Below, piece by piece: positions 44,487 through 52,248 of a stretch of DNA of 64,000 nt. Every line of letters begins with the position of its first letter. Position 1 is the first letter of the stretch. Source of the stretch: Palsa-1447 sp964550715 (GTDB taxonomy: Bacteria; Verrucomicrobiota; Verrucomicrobiia; Opitutales; Opitutaceae); contig CAZKAH010000002.1 of the NCBI GenBank assembly GCA_964550715.1, positions 113,030-177,029 of the forward strand, given 5' to 3'. The notes under the pieces are model-generated. The model was given only the letters and a program-made list of their open reading frames with translations. It was not told the origin of the DNA and ran no database searches. Both the position numbers and the translations under genes were made by a program.

Positions 44487-45323
44487 TCAAAAACCCTTCA
44501 GGATGTTCTTGGTGCGCTTCTCAATATACGAGTCAAACTCCGGATTGGTCATGATATAGAAGCGTTCGTCCCGGATCGCAGCCAGAACCTTGTCGCCCAC
44601 CGCACGCGGACTGAGGCCCAGCTTCAAGGCGTCCACCACCCGGCTCCGCATCTTGTTCGGGCCCTCTCCGGCAAAATCCCCCGCGGGCCGTCCGGACCCC
44701 TCGGATTGCCCCGGCCGATGGCGCAGCGAACTTACCATGATGTTCGTGTCGACCAGCCCGGGGCACAACACCGATACCTTCGGCTTGAATTTCCCGCGCT
44801 GAAGCTCCGCGTGCAGGTTTTCCGTAAGGCCGACCACCGCGAATTTTCCCGTCCCGTAAAGCACGCTGCCGGCCGCCACCAGGCCTCCCAGGGAAGCCGT
44901 GTTCACGATGTGGGCCTCGGAATCCTGTTCGATCATGAGCGGCAGGAAGGACCGAATTCCGTGCACGACCCCCATGACGTTGACCCCGAGCATCCAATTC
45001 CAATCGGCCAGGGAATTCGTCCAACTGTCCCCGCCGCCGATGTAAATGCCGGCGTTGTTGCACAGCACGTGCACGGCGCCGAACCGGGCGAGGGTTTGCT
45101 TCGCCAGGTTTTCCACCTGCTCGGGCCTCGCCACGTCCACCACCGCCGAATGCACCTCCGCGCCGGCGCCGCGCAAGGCGGCGGTCGTCTCCGCCAGGGC
45201 CCCCTCGTCGATATCGCTCAGCACCACCTTCATGCCCGCGGCGACGAAAGCCTCCGCCATGCCCCGGCCAATGCCGCTGGCGGCGCCGGTGATGACCGCC
45301 ACCTTGTTTTTGAGGACTTTCAT
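44487..45323 (-). CDS. Short-chain dehydrogenase/reductase (SDR)
   Basis: This 278-residue classical SDR has the nucleotide-binding motif TGAASGIGRG (about 12-21), CNNAGIYIGG in place of NNAG, and the catalytic Ser...Tyr-x-x-x-Lys in NTASLGGLVAAG and YGTGK. The tail (ADRRFY-type RDERFYIMTNPEFD) is common in SDRs of unknown substrate. It is NAD(P)-dependent. In this neighbourhood it could be a sugar or hydroxy-acid dehydrogenase, for instance oxidising fucose, but nothing in the sequence proves that. An REP-like hairpin lies just after its stop codon. Confidence 0.9.
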   Translation of the reverse strand: MKVLKNKVAVITGAASGIGRGMAEAFVAAGMKVVLSDIDEGALAETTAALRGAGAEVHSAVVDVARPEQVENLAKQTLARFGAVHVLCNNAGIYIGGGDSWTNSLADWNWMLGVNVMGVVHGIRSFLPLMIEQDSEAHIVNTASLGGLVAAGSVLYGTGKFAVVGLTENLHAELQRGKFKPKVSVLCPGLVDTNIMVSSLRHRPGQSEGSGRPAGDFAGEGPNKMRSRVVDALKLGLSPRAVGDKVLAAIRDERFYIMTNPEFDSYIEKRTKNILKGF

Positions 45324-45383
45324 TGGGGCATGGCTGAATGAATCCCGGGAGCCGCCGAAGTCGAGGCGGGCTCGACGCCGGCG

Positions 45384-47201
45384 TCAGCGGGTTGCGCCGC
45401 GAAGTCGCAAGGCCTGCTGGTGTTCGAAGCCGGCTTCCTGCGCGCGTCCCAGCCGCGCCAGGATGATGGCGAGGTTCTCGTGGATGTCGGGATTGTCCGG
45501 CATGAGCCGGAGGGTCTCGCGATATTGCGCTTCCGCCTCCCGGAATCGCCCCTGGTGCCCCAGGAGGTTGGCGAAGTTGTAGTGCGCAGCGGCAAAGTTC
45601 GGGTCCCGGCGCACGGCATCCTCATAATACGCAGCCGCCTTGGCCTCCTGGTTGCCCTGCAGCATGTCATTCCCGAGGAAGTTGTCGATCTCGGGAGTAA
45701 TATACCCAGCCCGGATGGCGGCTTCGAACTGCGGCACGGCGGCCGAATGCTGCCCAGCCTCCTGCAGGTTGAATCCGACTTGGGCACGTTCCTCCGCATA
45801 GTGCTCGACGCAATTGAACACCACAAACGTGCAGGATGAGGCCAGGGAAAGCCCCCAGGCAAACCGAGACACCCAAAGATAAAGAGGTTGCCCCGCCCAC
45901 GCCCGCTCCAGTCCCAGGACTCCAACCACGGCCAGGATCGCCAGCCCCGGCAGAAAATCCATCTCGTAGCGGCTGGCATTCCAGTAGAAGAGGCCGAGCA
46001 CAACGGCTGAGCCGGCGAAGAGCAGCGCGGCCCCAAGTATCGCGGCCCGAAGAAGCGACCGTTCCCCCGCCCCGCGATTGCGCAACGCCACCGGAACGGC
46101 CAAGGCCCAGCAAAGGATCGGGAGATTGGTCAGGACACCGTAGGCGTCTTCCACCCAACCGTGGTTCGTGGGCAGCGCCGGCGTGACGATCTTGCCCACA
46201 AAGGGAAAATGGGCGCCCCATCGCACCGGCTCCAGGAAATCGACGCAGAGGTTAAACCAAAGGTAACTTAGGCTGAAGTGTGGAACAGCGCCCTGATAGT
46301 CCACGGCCAGCTGGTAGAGCTGGCCAAAATCAAACGGACTGCCGAAACGCTTCTGGTTGTAGGCCATCAGCCCGATTCCGCACAGGGCGATTGGGCCGAA
46401 GGCAAAGGGCAGCAGACGCCAGATTCGGGTCTTCGCCGGGCCCCAGATGAGCGGGATCAACAGGATCACCGCTCCGAAAAGAAGCGTCGGTCGAGCACCC
46501 ACCGACAATCCCATCGCCAAACTGGCGGCGCCGAGCCACCGGCCGCTCCTGGCCTCGTCGTGCAGCGCGAACCAGACGGCGCCCAAGGCCAGCATCGTCA
46601 GCGCATAGCCGCATGCGATCGGCACCTCGCAGAGGTCGGCCTGCTGGAGCAGGATCGGCGAGCCCGCGAGCAGCCCGAGGGCGATGGCGAGAATCGCCAT
46701 CACACTCCCGCCGACCTGCGGGAAATAGCGCCGCCACAATCCACGCAGGAGGCCCAGGCTCGCCAGAAGCCCCACGCTGCAGAAGATCGCCGCCGCCTCG
46801 CGATGAAAGAGGTAGTGGCCCGTCAGCGCCGCCCAGGGCCACAGGAGCACCAGCGCGGGAACGACCCCGAAGTAGAGGTAAAGCTTACCCTGGTAGTAAC
46901 TCAGATTATGCAGCTCATACGGCGGATGCCGGAATTGGACGTTGGCGGCCGGATCATAGGGATCCGGCAGAGCCATCAGCCCAGGCGGGACTTCCTTGTT
47001 GAGGTGGAGATGCCCGCTCTGGAAACCCTGCACCAACAGGTTGTAAGCCTCGTCCTTGGGGTCCGCATGGGCCCAGCCGGTCGGATTGGACACCGCCAAG
47101 CCAATGAATCCCGCCGAAAACAGCACGCCGATGACCGCTAGAACCAGGGTTGGGACGGGCGACCGGGCCAAGGGGCGGGATCCCGAGGTCTTAGGTTCCA
47201 T
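45384..47201 (-). CDS. Polytopic membrane protein with C-terminal TPR repeats (glycosyltransferase-39-like)
   Basis: This 605-residue protein has about 10-11 hydrophobic helices (residues about 20-460) with an early periplasmic loop bearing HADPKDEAYNLLVQGFQSG. This layout resembles lipid-linked-sugar mannosyltransferases of the PMT/ArnT superfamily, although the acidic catalytic pair is not certain. The last 130 residues are three or so TPR motifs (AAVPQFEAAIRAGY, AAAYYEDAVRRDPNFAAAHYNFANLLGHQGRFREAEAQYRETLRLMPD). The TPRs suggest protein partnering. The Met at 47201 is chosen over the upstream one. It may decorate surface glycans; function is inferred from topology. Confidence 0.7.
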   Translation of the reverse strand: MEPKTSGSRPLARSPVPTLVLAVIGVLFSAGFIGLAVSNPTGWAHADPKDEAYNLLVQGFQSGHLHLNKEVPPGLMALPDPYDPAANVQFRHPPYELHNLSYYQGKLYLYFGVVPALVLLWPWAALTGHYLFHREAAAIFCSVGLLASLGLLRGLWRRYFPQVGGSVMAILAIALGLLAGSPILLQQADLCEVPIACGYALTMLALGAVWFALHDEARSGRWLGAASLAMGLSVGARPTLLFGAVILLIPLIWGPAKTRIWRLLPFAFGPIALCGIGLMAYNQKRFGSPFDFGQLYQLAVDYQGAVPHFSLSYLWFNLCVDFLEPVRWGAHFPFVGKIVTPALPTNHGWVEDAYGVLTNLPILCWALAVPVALRNRGAGERSLLRAAILGAALLFAGSAVVLGLFYWNASRYEMDFLPGLAILAVVGVLGLERAWAGQPLYLWVSRFAWGLSLASSCTFVVFNCVEHYAEERAQVGFNLQEAGQHSAAVPQFEAAIRAGYITPEIDNFLGNDMLQGNQEAKAAAYYEDAVRRDPNFAAAHYNFANLLGHQGRFREAEAQYRETLRLMPDNPDIHENLAIILARLGRAQEAGFEHQQALRLRGATR

Positions 47202-47307
47202 GGCGGCGACGCTGGTGCGATCCGCCGCCCAGGTCAACCGACAGGGTCGGTCCCGGATCCTCCGACCTTGAGTCCGGAGCCCGCCCGTCCTTGATAGGAT
47301 CCAACCT

Positions 47308-48261
47308 ATGAACTTCCGAGACCTGACCGAGGCTCAGATTCTGGCGCTCGCCGTGAGCGCCGAGGAGGAGGATGGGAGAATCTACCGCGACTTTGCCGAG
47401 AAGCTGCGGGCGGATTTCCCGGCGAGCGCGGCCCTCTTCACCGGCATGGCCGGCGAGGAGGACGGCCACCGGCACCGGCTGATCGAGCTCTACCGGCAGC
47501 GTTTCGGCGAGCATATCCCGCTCATCCGCCGCCAGGATGTGAAGGGCTTCATGGTTCGCCGCTCGTCCCGGCTGGCCCAGACCCTGCGACCCGAGAAGGC
47601 CCGGGAAGAGGCCGCGCTGATGGAAATTGAGTCGCGTCACTTCTATGAGACGGCCGCCCAGCGCACCGCCGATGCCGGGATTCGCCAATTGCTCGGCGAT
47701 CTCGCGCAGGAAGAACAGCAGCATGAGGCCACTGCCGAAAAAATCACCGCCGCCCAGGCCGCCGCCGGCGACCTGACCCGGGAAAGCGACGCGGCGCGCC
47801 GGCTCTTCGTCCTGCGCTTCGTCCAGCCGGGCCTGGCGGGACTGATGGACGGCTCGGTCTCAACCCTCGCGCCCCTCTTCGCCGCCGCCTTCGCCACCGC
47901 CAACACCGCGGACACCTTCAAGGTCGGCCTCGCCGCGTCCATCGGCGCCGGCATCAGCATGGGTTTCGCCGAGGCGATGTCGGATGACGGCAAGCTCAGC
48001 GGCCGCGGCGCTCCCCTCCTCCGCGGCATCGTCTGCGGCCTCATGACCGCCCTGGGCGGCCTGGGCCACACCATGCCCTACCTGATCTCCGACTTTCGCA
48101 CCGCCACCGAAGTGGCCATCTGTGTCGTGGCCATCGAGCTGGCCATCATTTCGTGGATCCGCCGCCGCTACATGGACACCCCGCTGCTCTCGGCCATTTT
48201 CCAGGTCGTCGTCGGCGGCGTGCTCGTATTCCTGGCCGGATGGCTGATCGGCTCCGGCTAG
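47308..48261 (+). CDS. mbfA: Membrane-bound ferritin/VIT-type iron exporter (MbfA family)
   Basis: This 317-residue protein fuses an N-terminal rubrerythrin-like di-iron domain (about 1-155) to a C-terminal five-helix VIT1-type transporter domain (about 165-315). The di-iron domain has EEEDGRIYRDF, MAGEEDGHRHRL, MEIESRHFYE and AQEEQQHEAT, giving the repeated Glu...Glu-x-x-His ligands. The transporter domain has GLMDGSVSTLAPLFAAAFAT and GISMGFAEAMSDDG. This order is that of MbfA, which exports ferrous iron and protects from iron and peroxide stress in alpha-proteobacteria. It is divergent from the gene at 45384. No Fur or Irr box was recognised in the 106-base gap. Confidence 0.88.
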   Translation: MNFRDLTEAQILALAVSAEEEDGRIYRDFAEKLRADFPASAALFTGMAGEEDGHRHRLIELYRQRFGEHIPLIRRQDVKGFMVRRSSRLAQTLRPEKAREEAALMEIESRHFYETAAQRTADAGIRQLLGDLAQEEQQHEATAEKITAAQAAAGDLTRESDAARRLFVLRFVQPGLAGLMDGSVSTLAPLFAAAFATANTADTFKVGLAASIGAGISMGFAEAMSDDGKLSGRGAPLLRGIVCGLMTALGGLGHTMPYLISDFRTATEVAICVVAIELAIISWIRRRYMDTPLLSAIFQVVVGGVLVFLAGWLIGSG

Positions 48262-48312
48262 GGCCCTGCCGGTTGGGTCGACACCGGCCGCGGGCTCGCT
48301 CTTAGTGGCCCG

Positions 48313-49032
48313 TTGCCCACGTCCGACGATTCCGAATTCTCGCCCGCGCAGATCGCCCTGTTTTCCAAGACGGCGCAGCAGATGCTGGCGCTCCTGCAGG
48401 CGGCCAGCGATGGGCCGGGCGCCTTGGCCGCGATTCGCTGGGGCTGGGGAGAGCTCGACCGGGCCTACGCGTCGACGCCCGGCAAGATCAAGGCCCAGGT
48501 GGCCTGCCGCGCCGGATGCGACTTCTGCTGCCGGGTTCCCATGGGCGTCCAGGCCCACGAGGTCCTGCTGGCGGCGGACTACCTGCAGGCCCATTTCACC
48601 CCGACGGAGATCGCCCAAACCATCGAGCGCGCCGCCGTCCACCGCGCTCGCGTGGCCGCCCCCGGCGTGACTCTCTACGGCGGACTGGGCCAGGCCTGCC
48701 CCCTCCTGCGCGAGAGCCGCTGCTCCATCTATGAAGCCCGCCCCCAGATCTGCCGGGCGCACCACGCCAGCAACGCCAAGGTTTGCGAGGCCTTCCTCTC
48801 CGATCCCGGGGTGGAGATCGACCGGGTTTATATTCCGCCGCTCCGTGCCCGCATGTTTGCGGTGATGCTCGGGCTCGACCAGGGAGTGACCGAGGCCGGG
48901 TTTGACGACCGCGCCTACGACTTCGGGGCGGCGCTGCATGCGGCCCTGACCGACAGCCTGTGCGCCTTTCTCTGGGCCCAGAAGAAGCCCGCCTTTCCCG
49001 ATTCGTGCCTGGAGCCGGCGCCGCAGGAATAG
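48313..49032 (+). CDS. YkgJ-family cysteine-cluster protein
   Basis: This protein of about 239 residues carries the YkgJ zinc or iron-cluster binding motif: CRAGCDFCC, then CPLLRESRCSIYEARPQICRAHH and a later lone Cys. The spacing CxxxCxxCC...C...C...C is characteristic. Members are small proteins of unknown function thought to bind a metal cluster. The start is probably a TTG at 48313; no ATG with a good ribosome site lies earlier, so the exact N terminus is uncertain. It follows mbfA by 51 bases and could be cotranscribed with it. No membrane segment. Confidence 0.8.
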   Translation: MPTSDDSEFSPAQIALFSKTAQQMLALLQAASDGPGALAAIRWGWGELDRAYASTPGKIKAQVACRAGCDFCCRVPMGVQAHEVLLAADYLQAHFTPTEIAQTIERAAVHRARVAAPGVTLYGGLGQACPLLRESRCSIYEARPQICRAHHASNAKVCEAFLSDPGVEIDRVYIPPLRARMFAVMLGLDQGVTEAGFDDRAYDFGAALHAALTDSLCAFLWAQKKPAFPDSCLEPAPQE

Positions 49033-49055
49033 AAGGCGCCCTTCCCGCCGGGCTA

Positions 49056-49610
49056 CTACTCCTTTTCCCGAATCTCCCGCGTGCGAATTAGCGCCAGCTT
49101 CCTTGCCTCAACGACCCCGTGAAGCTCTAGCGCAAGGGTCACATCAAGATTCTCCAGGTTTTGCTCCTGGGCTGACCAGATCGGCTCCAGCATCACCCGC
49201 TGCCCGGGGGCCAATGCGACGATCCTGCTCTTCGTATCGCCCAGCACGCAGGTCTCCGACTGGGCCTCGATTTCCACCATGCTCCCGCTGCGGTTGGTCA
49301 AAACCGTCCACAGCGCCATGCGAACGCCGGACGATGACGGCCGGTATCCAAGCATGGGCTGGTCGTTGGCTACTTCGTCACCAAGCAGCACGGCCGCCAC
49401 GCCCGACCTCCCTTTTTTCACCGGCATGAGCACCGCCGTCGCCTGAATGCCACCCGAGTAAAATGCCGCCGAATCGCGGAGAATAGGCTGCGTCGGGTCG
49501 ACCGTCTCCTTGATGCCCCGCACCGCCAAGCCGAGGCAGCCGGATATGAGTGACGCCCCAAGAATACCCGCAAGAAGGGCGGCGATTCGGCGGATTCGGA
49601 AGCCCCTCAT
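49056..49610 (-). CDS. Predicted lipoprotein of unknown function
   Basis: This 184-residue protein has a classic lipoprotein signal: charged start MRGFRIRR, a hydrophobic stretch, and the lipobox LISGC with Cys25. The mature part is beta-rich (GGIQATAVLMPVKKG, GVRMALWTVLTNRSGS, VTLALELHGVVE) and may form a small sandwich. An earlier Met seven codons upstream (49631) is possible, but the chosen one gives a normal-length signal. No family recognised. It is convergent with the cysteine-cluster gene (23 bases apart) and followed on its own strand upstream by the GlcG-like gene. Confidence 0.65.
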   Translation of the reverse strand: MRGFRIRRIAALLAGILGASLISGCLGLAVRGIKETVDPTQPILRDSAAFYSGGIQATAVLMPVKKGRSGVAAVLLGDEVANDQPMLGYRPSSSGVRMALWTVLTNRSGSMVEIEAQSETCVLGDTKSRIVALAPGQRVMLEPIWSAQEQNLENLDVTLALELHGVVEARKLALIRTREIREKE

Positions 49611-49656
49611 GTCCCAATCCGAGGTTGGCATACAGCGAAGTTCGACACCCAGGCGG

Positions 49657-50133
49657 CTACGGCGTGCCCAGAACTTCCGTCCCCGCCTTCGCCACCACCC
49701 CGTCCTGGTCGGATTTCATGCCGCTGACGCCGATCGCGCCGATGATTTCGCCGTTCGCCACGAGCGGTAGTCCGCCTTCGATCGCGATGACGTTCCGGAT
49801 CGAGACGATGGCGGTGCGGCCGCCAGCCACCTGGTCCTCGAAAGCCTTCGACGGCCGCTTGAACTCGAGGGCCGTCTTCGCCTTCGCCTGCGCCACCTCG
49901 ATGCTGCCGAGCTGGGTGCCATCCATCCGCTCGAGATAGACCAGGTTCCCGCCGCTATCCACGACCACGATGACCATCGTCCACTTGTTCTTCGCCGCCT
50001 CCGCCTCGGCGCGGGCGGCAATCTTCTTGGCCAGCTCAAGGCCGACGGTGGGCCTGCTCAATACCTGCGCCGAGAGGCCGCAGGCTGCGATCGGAAGCAA
50101 CGCCGCAAGGAGGAGTTTGCGTGTGGTATTCAT
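49657..50133 (-). CDS. Secreted GlcG/HbpS-family heme-binding-like protein
   Basis: This 158-residue protein has a signal peptide (about 1-22) and then one GlcG/HbpS domain: AAKNKWTMVIVVVDSGGNLVYLERMDGTQLGSIEVAQAKA-type opening, GGLPLVANGEIIGAIGVSGM near the C terminus, and helical ends. HbpS in Streptomyces binds heme and iron. Many other members have no known role and are named after the glycolate locus. It lies near a lactate racemase homologue, but on the other strand. The family is confident; ligand is not. Confidence 0.85.
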   Translation of the reverse strand: MNTTRKLLLAALLPIAACGLSAQVLSRPTVGLELAKKIAARAEAEAAKNKWTMVIVVVDSGGNLVYLERMDGTQLGSIEVAQAKAKTALEFKRPSKAFEDQVAGGRTAIVSIRNVIAIEGGLPLVANGEIIGAIGVSGMKSDQDGVVAKAGTEVLGTP

Positions 50134-50195
50134 CGTCGAAAGCTAGCCCGACCGTCATGTCGCTAGCCAACTCAAAATCGGGTGCCTCCGCCCTG

Positions 50196-50298
50196 CCCCT
50201 TTGGATTTGATGACCCAGGTCCCCTACGGCAGGCTGGCGGTGATCCCGGGATTTCCCCGGCCTGTTCATGAATCTTCCGACCAAGCCCGAAGGCAATG
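50196..50298. repeat. Dispersed repeat copy supplying the larA start
   Basis: CCCTTTGGATTTGATGA near 50198-50214 and the distal block CATGAATCT-CC-ACCAA...GAAGGCAATG (50267-50298) match a second copy at 51602-51731 in order and spacing (67 versus 70 bases from TTGGATTT to ATG), while the middle differs. The distal block contains the larA start codon. Confidence 0.6.
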
Positions 50299-51578
50299 GG
50301 GCCCCCACCCTGGCCTTCGGCCGGGCGCACCTGACGATTGGGCTGCCCGCCGGGACCCGCCCTACCGTCATCAGGAAGAATCCCCTGCCACTGATCGAGA
50401 ATCCAGCCGCCGCCGTCCGGGCTGCCCTCGAGCAACCGATCGGGGCCGCTCCCCTCTCCGAACTGGCCCGGGGACGGCGCAGCGCCTGCATCCTCATCTG
50501 CGACAAGACGCGCCCGGTCCCCAACCGGCTTTTCCTCTGGCCGATGATCGAAACGCTGGTGGCGGCAGGCGTGCCGATCGAGGGCATCTGCATCCTGGTC
50601 GCAACCGGCCTGCACCGCCCGAACCTCGGCCAGGAGCTGGCCGAACTGATCGGGGATCCCCGGGTCCTCAACGCCGTGCGCGTCGAAAACCATTTTGCCC
50701 GGGATGACGCCGCCCACGTGGACCTGGGTCCGACCGCCACTCGGGGAACTCCCGTGAAGATCGACCGGCGCTTCCTCGAGGCCGACCTGCGCATCGCGAC
50801 CGGCCTGGTCGAGCCGCATTTCATGGCGGGATTCTCCGGAGGCCGGAAGGTCGTCGCCCCCGGAGTCGCCCATGCGGACACCATTCGGACCTTTCACAGC
50901 GCCCGCTTCATGGGCGACCCACGGGCCCGGGAATGCAACCTGGAGGGCAATCCCCTGCACGAGGAGCAGCTCCAGATCCTCGGGAAGATCGGGGAGGTCT
51001 ATGGGCTGAACACCGTCATCGACGAGGATCGCAACCTGGCCCAGGTGACTTTCGGCGAGATCATCGCCAGCCACGCCGCCGCCGTCGCTTTCGTCCGTTC
51101 CATGGTCGAGGTGAAGGTGCCGCGAAAATTCCACACCATTGTCACCTCCGCCGGGGGCTACCCGCTCGACGACACCTACTATCAGACCGTGAAGGGCATG
51201 GTCACCCCCCTCGACATCCTCGAGCCGGGGGGAACGCTGATCGTCGCCTCCGCCTGCGCCGAGGGCTTCGGCTCCGACGAGTATCGGACCGCCCAGGCGC
51301 GGCTCGTGCAGCTGGGCCCGGACGCCTTTCTCCGGGGCCTTCAGGGCAAGCCGCTCGCCGACATTGACGAGTGGCAGACGCAGATGCAGCTCAAGCCCAT
51401 GCAACTCGGACGGATCCAGTTGTACACGACCGGCCTGAATCCGGAGGACCGGCGCCTGACCGGCGTGGAGACGATCGCGTCGGTCGAACAGGCGATCCGG
51501 GAAAGCATGGAGCACAGCGGAGACGACGCCGTGGGCATCATCCCCGAGGGGCCCTATGTGGTGCCGCTGCGGGGCTAG
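50268..51578 (+). CDS. larA: Lactate racemase LarA homologue (nickel-pincer enzyme)
   Basis: This 436-residue protein matches the LarA family that interconverts D- and L-lactate or other 2-hydroxyacids with a nickel-pincer nucleotide. The key residues are present: His116 in ATGLHRPN, His184 in VEPHF, and Lys194 in GGRK, which carries the pincer cofactor. Their spacing equals that of the characterised enzyme (His108, His174, Lys184). The cofactor-synthesis genes larB, larC and larE are not in the window. Homologues begin near residue 13 (PTLAFGR); the first ten residues MNLPTKPEGN and the start codon come from a dispersed repeat and recur in the next gene. Cytoplasmic. Confidence 0.9.
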   Translation: MNLPTKPEGNGAPTLAFGRAHLTIGLPAGTRPTVIRKNPLPLIENPAAAVRAALEQPIGAAPLSELARGRRSACILICDKTRPVPNRLFLWPMIETLVAAGVPIEGICILVATGLHRPNLGQELAELIGDPRVLNAVRVENHFARDDAAHVDLGPTATRGTPVKIDRRFLEADLRIATGLVEPHFMAGFSGGRKVVAPGVAHADTIRTFHSARFMGDPRARECNLEGNPLHEEQLQILGKIGEVYGLNTVIDEDRNLAQVTFGEIIASHAAAVAFVRSMVEVKVPRKFHTIVTSAGGYPLDDTYYQTVKGMVTPLDILEPGGTLIVASACAEGFGSDEYRTAQARLVQLGPDAFLRGLQGKPLADIDEWQTQMQLKPMQLGRIQLYTTGLNPEDRRLTGVETIASVEQAIRESMEHSGDDAVGIIPEGPYVVPLRG

Positions 51579-51601
51579 GCCGCCGCCGCTATCGGATGCC
51601 G

Positions 51602-51731
51602 GAGGTTGCTGAAACCTCGGTCCTACCCATTTGGATTTGATCGAGTCCGGGGCTATGCCGCACGCTGGCCGCGACTCCGAGCCCTTCCCTGAGCTGCTGC
51701 ATGAATCTCCCAACCAAACCAGAAGGCAATG
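51602..51731. repeat. Full dispersed repeat copy upstream of and into the HD-domain gene
   Basis: The hairpin GAGGTT (51602-51607), loop GCTGA, AACCTC (51613-51618) is followed by CGGTCCTACCCATTTGGATTT-type sequence. The distal block CATGAATCT-CC-ACCAA...GAAGGCAATG (51700-51731) contains the start of the next gene. It is the most complete member in the window. Confidence 0.65.
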
Positions 51732-52246
51732 CGCTCCTGGAGAAATACGTCACCGACGAGTACCAGCGTCTCCACGCCCTTATGGTGGCTACCGCCATGG
51801 AAGGGTATGCGAACCTCTATGGTGGCGATCCGCATCTCTGGTTCGTTACCGGCCTGCTCCACGACCTGGACTTTGATCAGTACCCCGACGCCCACCCTGC
51901 AGAATCGCTCAAGTGGTTCAAGGAGTGGGGCTATCCGGAGGAGTTCATCCATGCGGTCGAGGCCCATGCGTACGGATACCACGGATTCACGGCCTTGCCC
52001 AAGACGAAGCTCGCCGCCGCGCTGCTGGCGAGCGACGAGACCAGCGGGATTTTTTACGCCTATCGAAAGCTCAACCCGGTCAGGTATGGCGAAATGAAAG
52101 TCAGTTCACTCAACAAGAAGGTGAAAGACACCGCCTTCGCGGCCAAAGTCGACCGCAGGACGATCTACCTCGGCTGCGAACATCTCGGCATTTCCGTCGA
52201 TGAACATCTTGCGAATCTGGTCAGATTCTTCGCCCCGCTACCCTAA
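51701..52246 (+). CDS. HD-domain (metal-dependent phosphohydrolase) protein
   Basis: This 181-residue protein has the HD signature His...HD in LHDLDFDQYPD (about residues 47-57), an upstream helix with MVATAMEGYANLYG, and the later ALLASDETSGIFYAYRKL, as in small HD hydrolases often annotated as hydrolases of nucleotides. The first ten residues, MNLPTKPEGN, are identical to those of the larA gene upstream and lie within the shared repeat; the HD fold begins at about residue 11. It ends 3 bases from the convergent glycosyltransferase stop. The substrate is unknown. Confidence 0.8.
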   Translation: MNLPTKPEGNALLEKYVTDEYQRLHALMVATAMEGYANLYGGDPHLWFVTGLLHDLDFDQYPDAHPAESLKWFKEWGYPEEFIHAVEAHAYGYHGFTALPKTKLAAALLASDETSGIFYAYRKLNPVRYGEMKVSSLNKKVKDTAFAAKVDRRTIYLGCEHLGISVDEHLANLVRFFAPLP

Positions 52247-52248
52247 GG

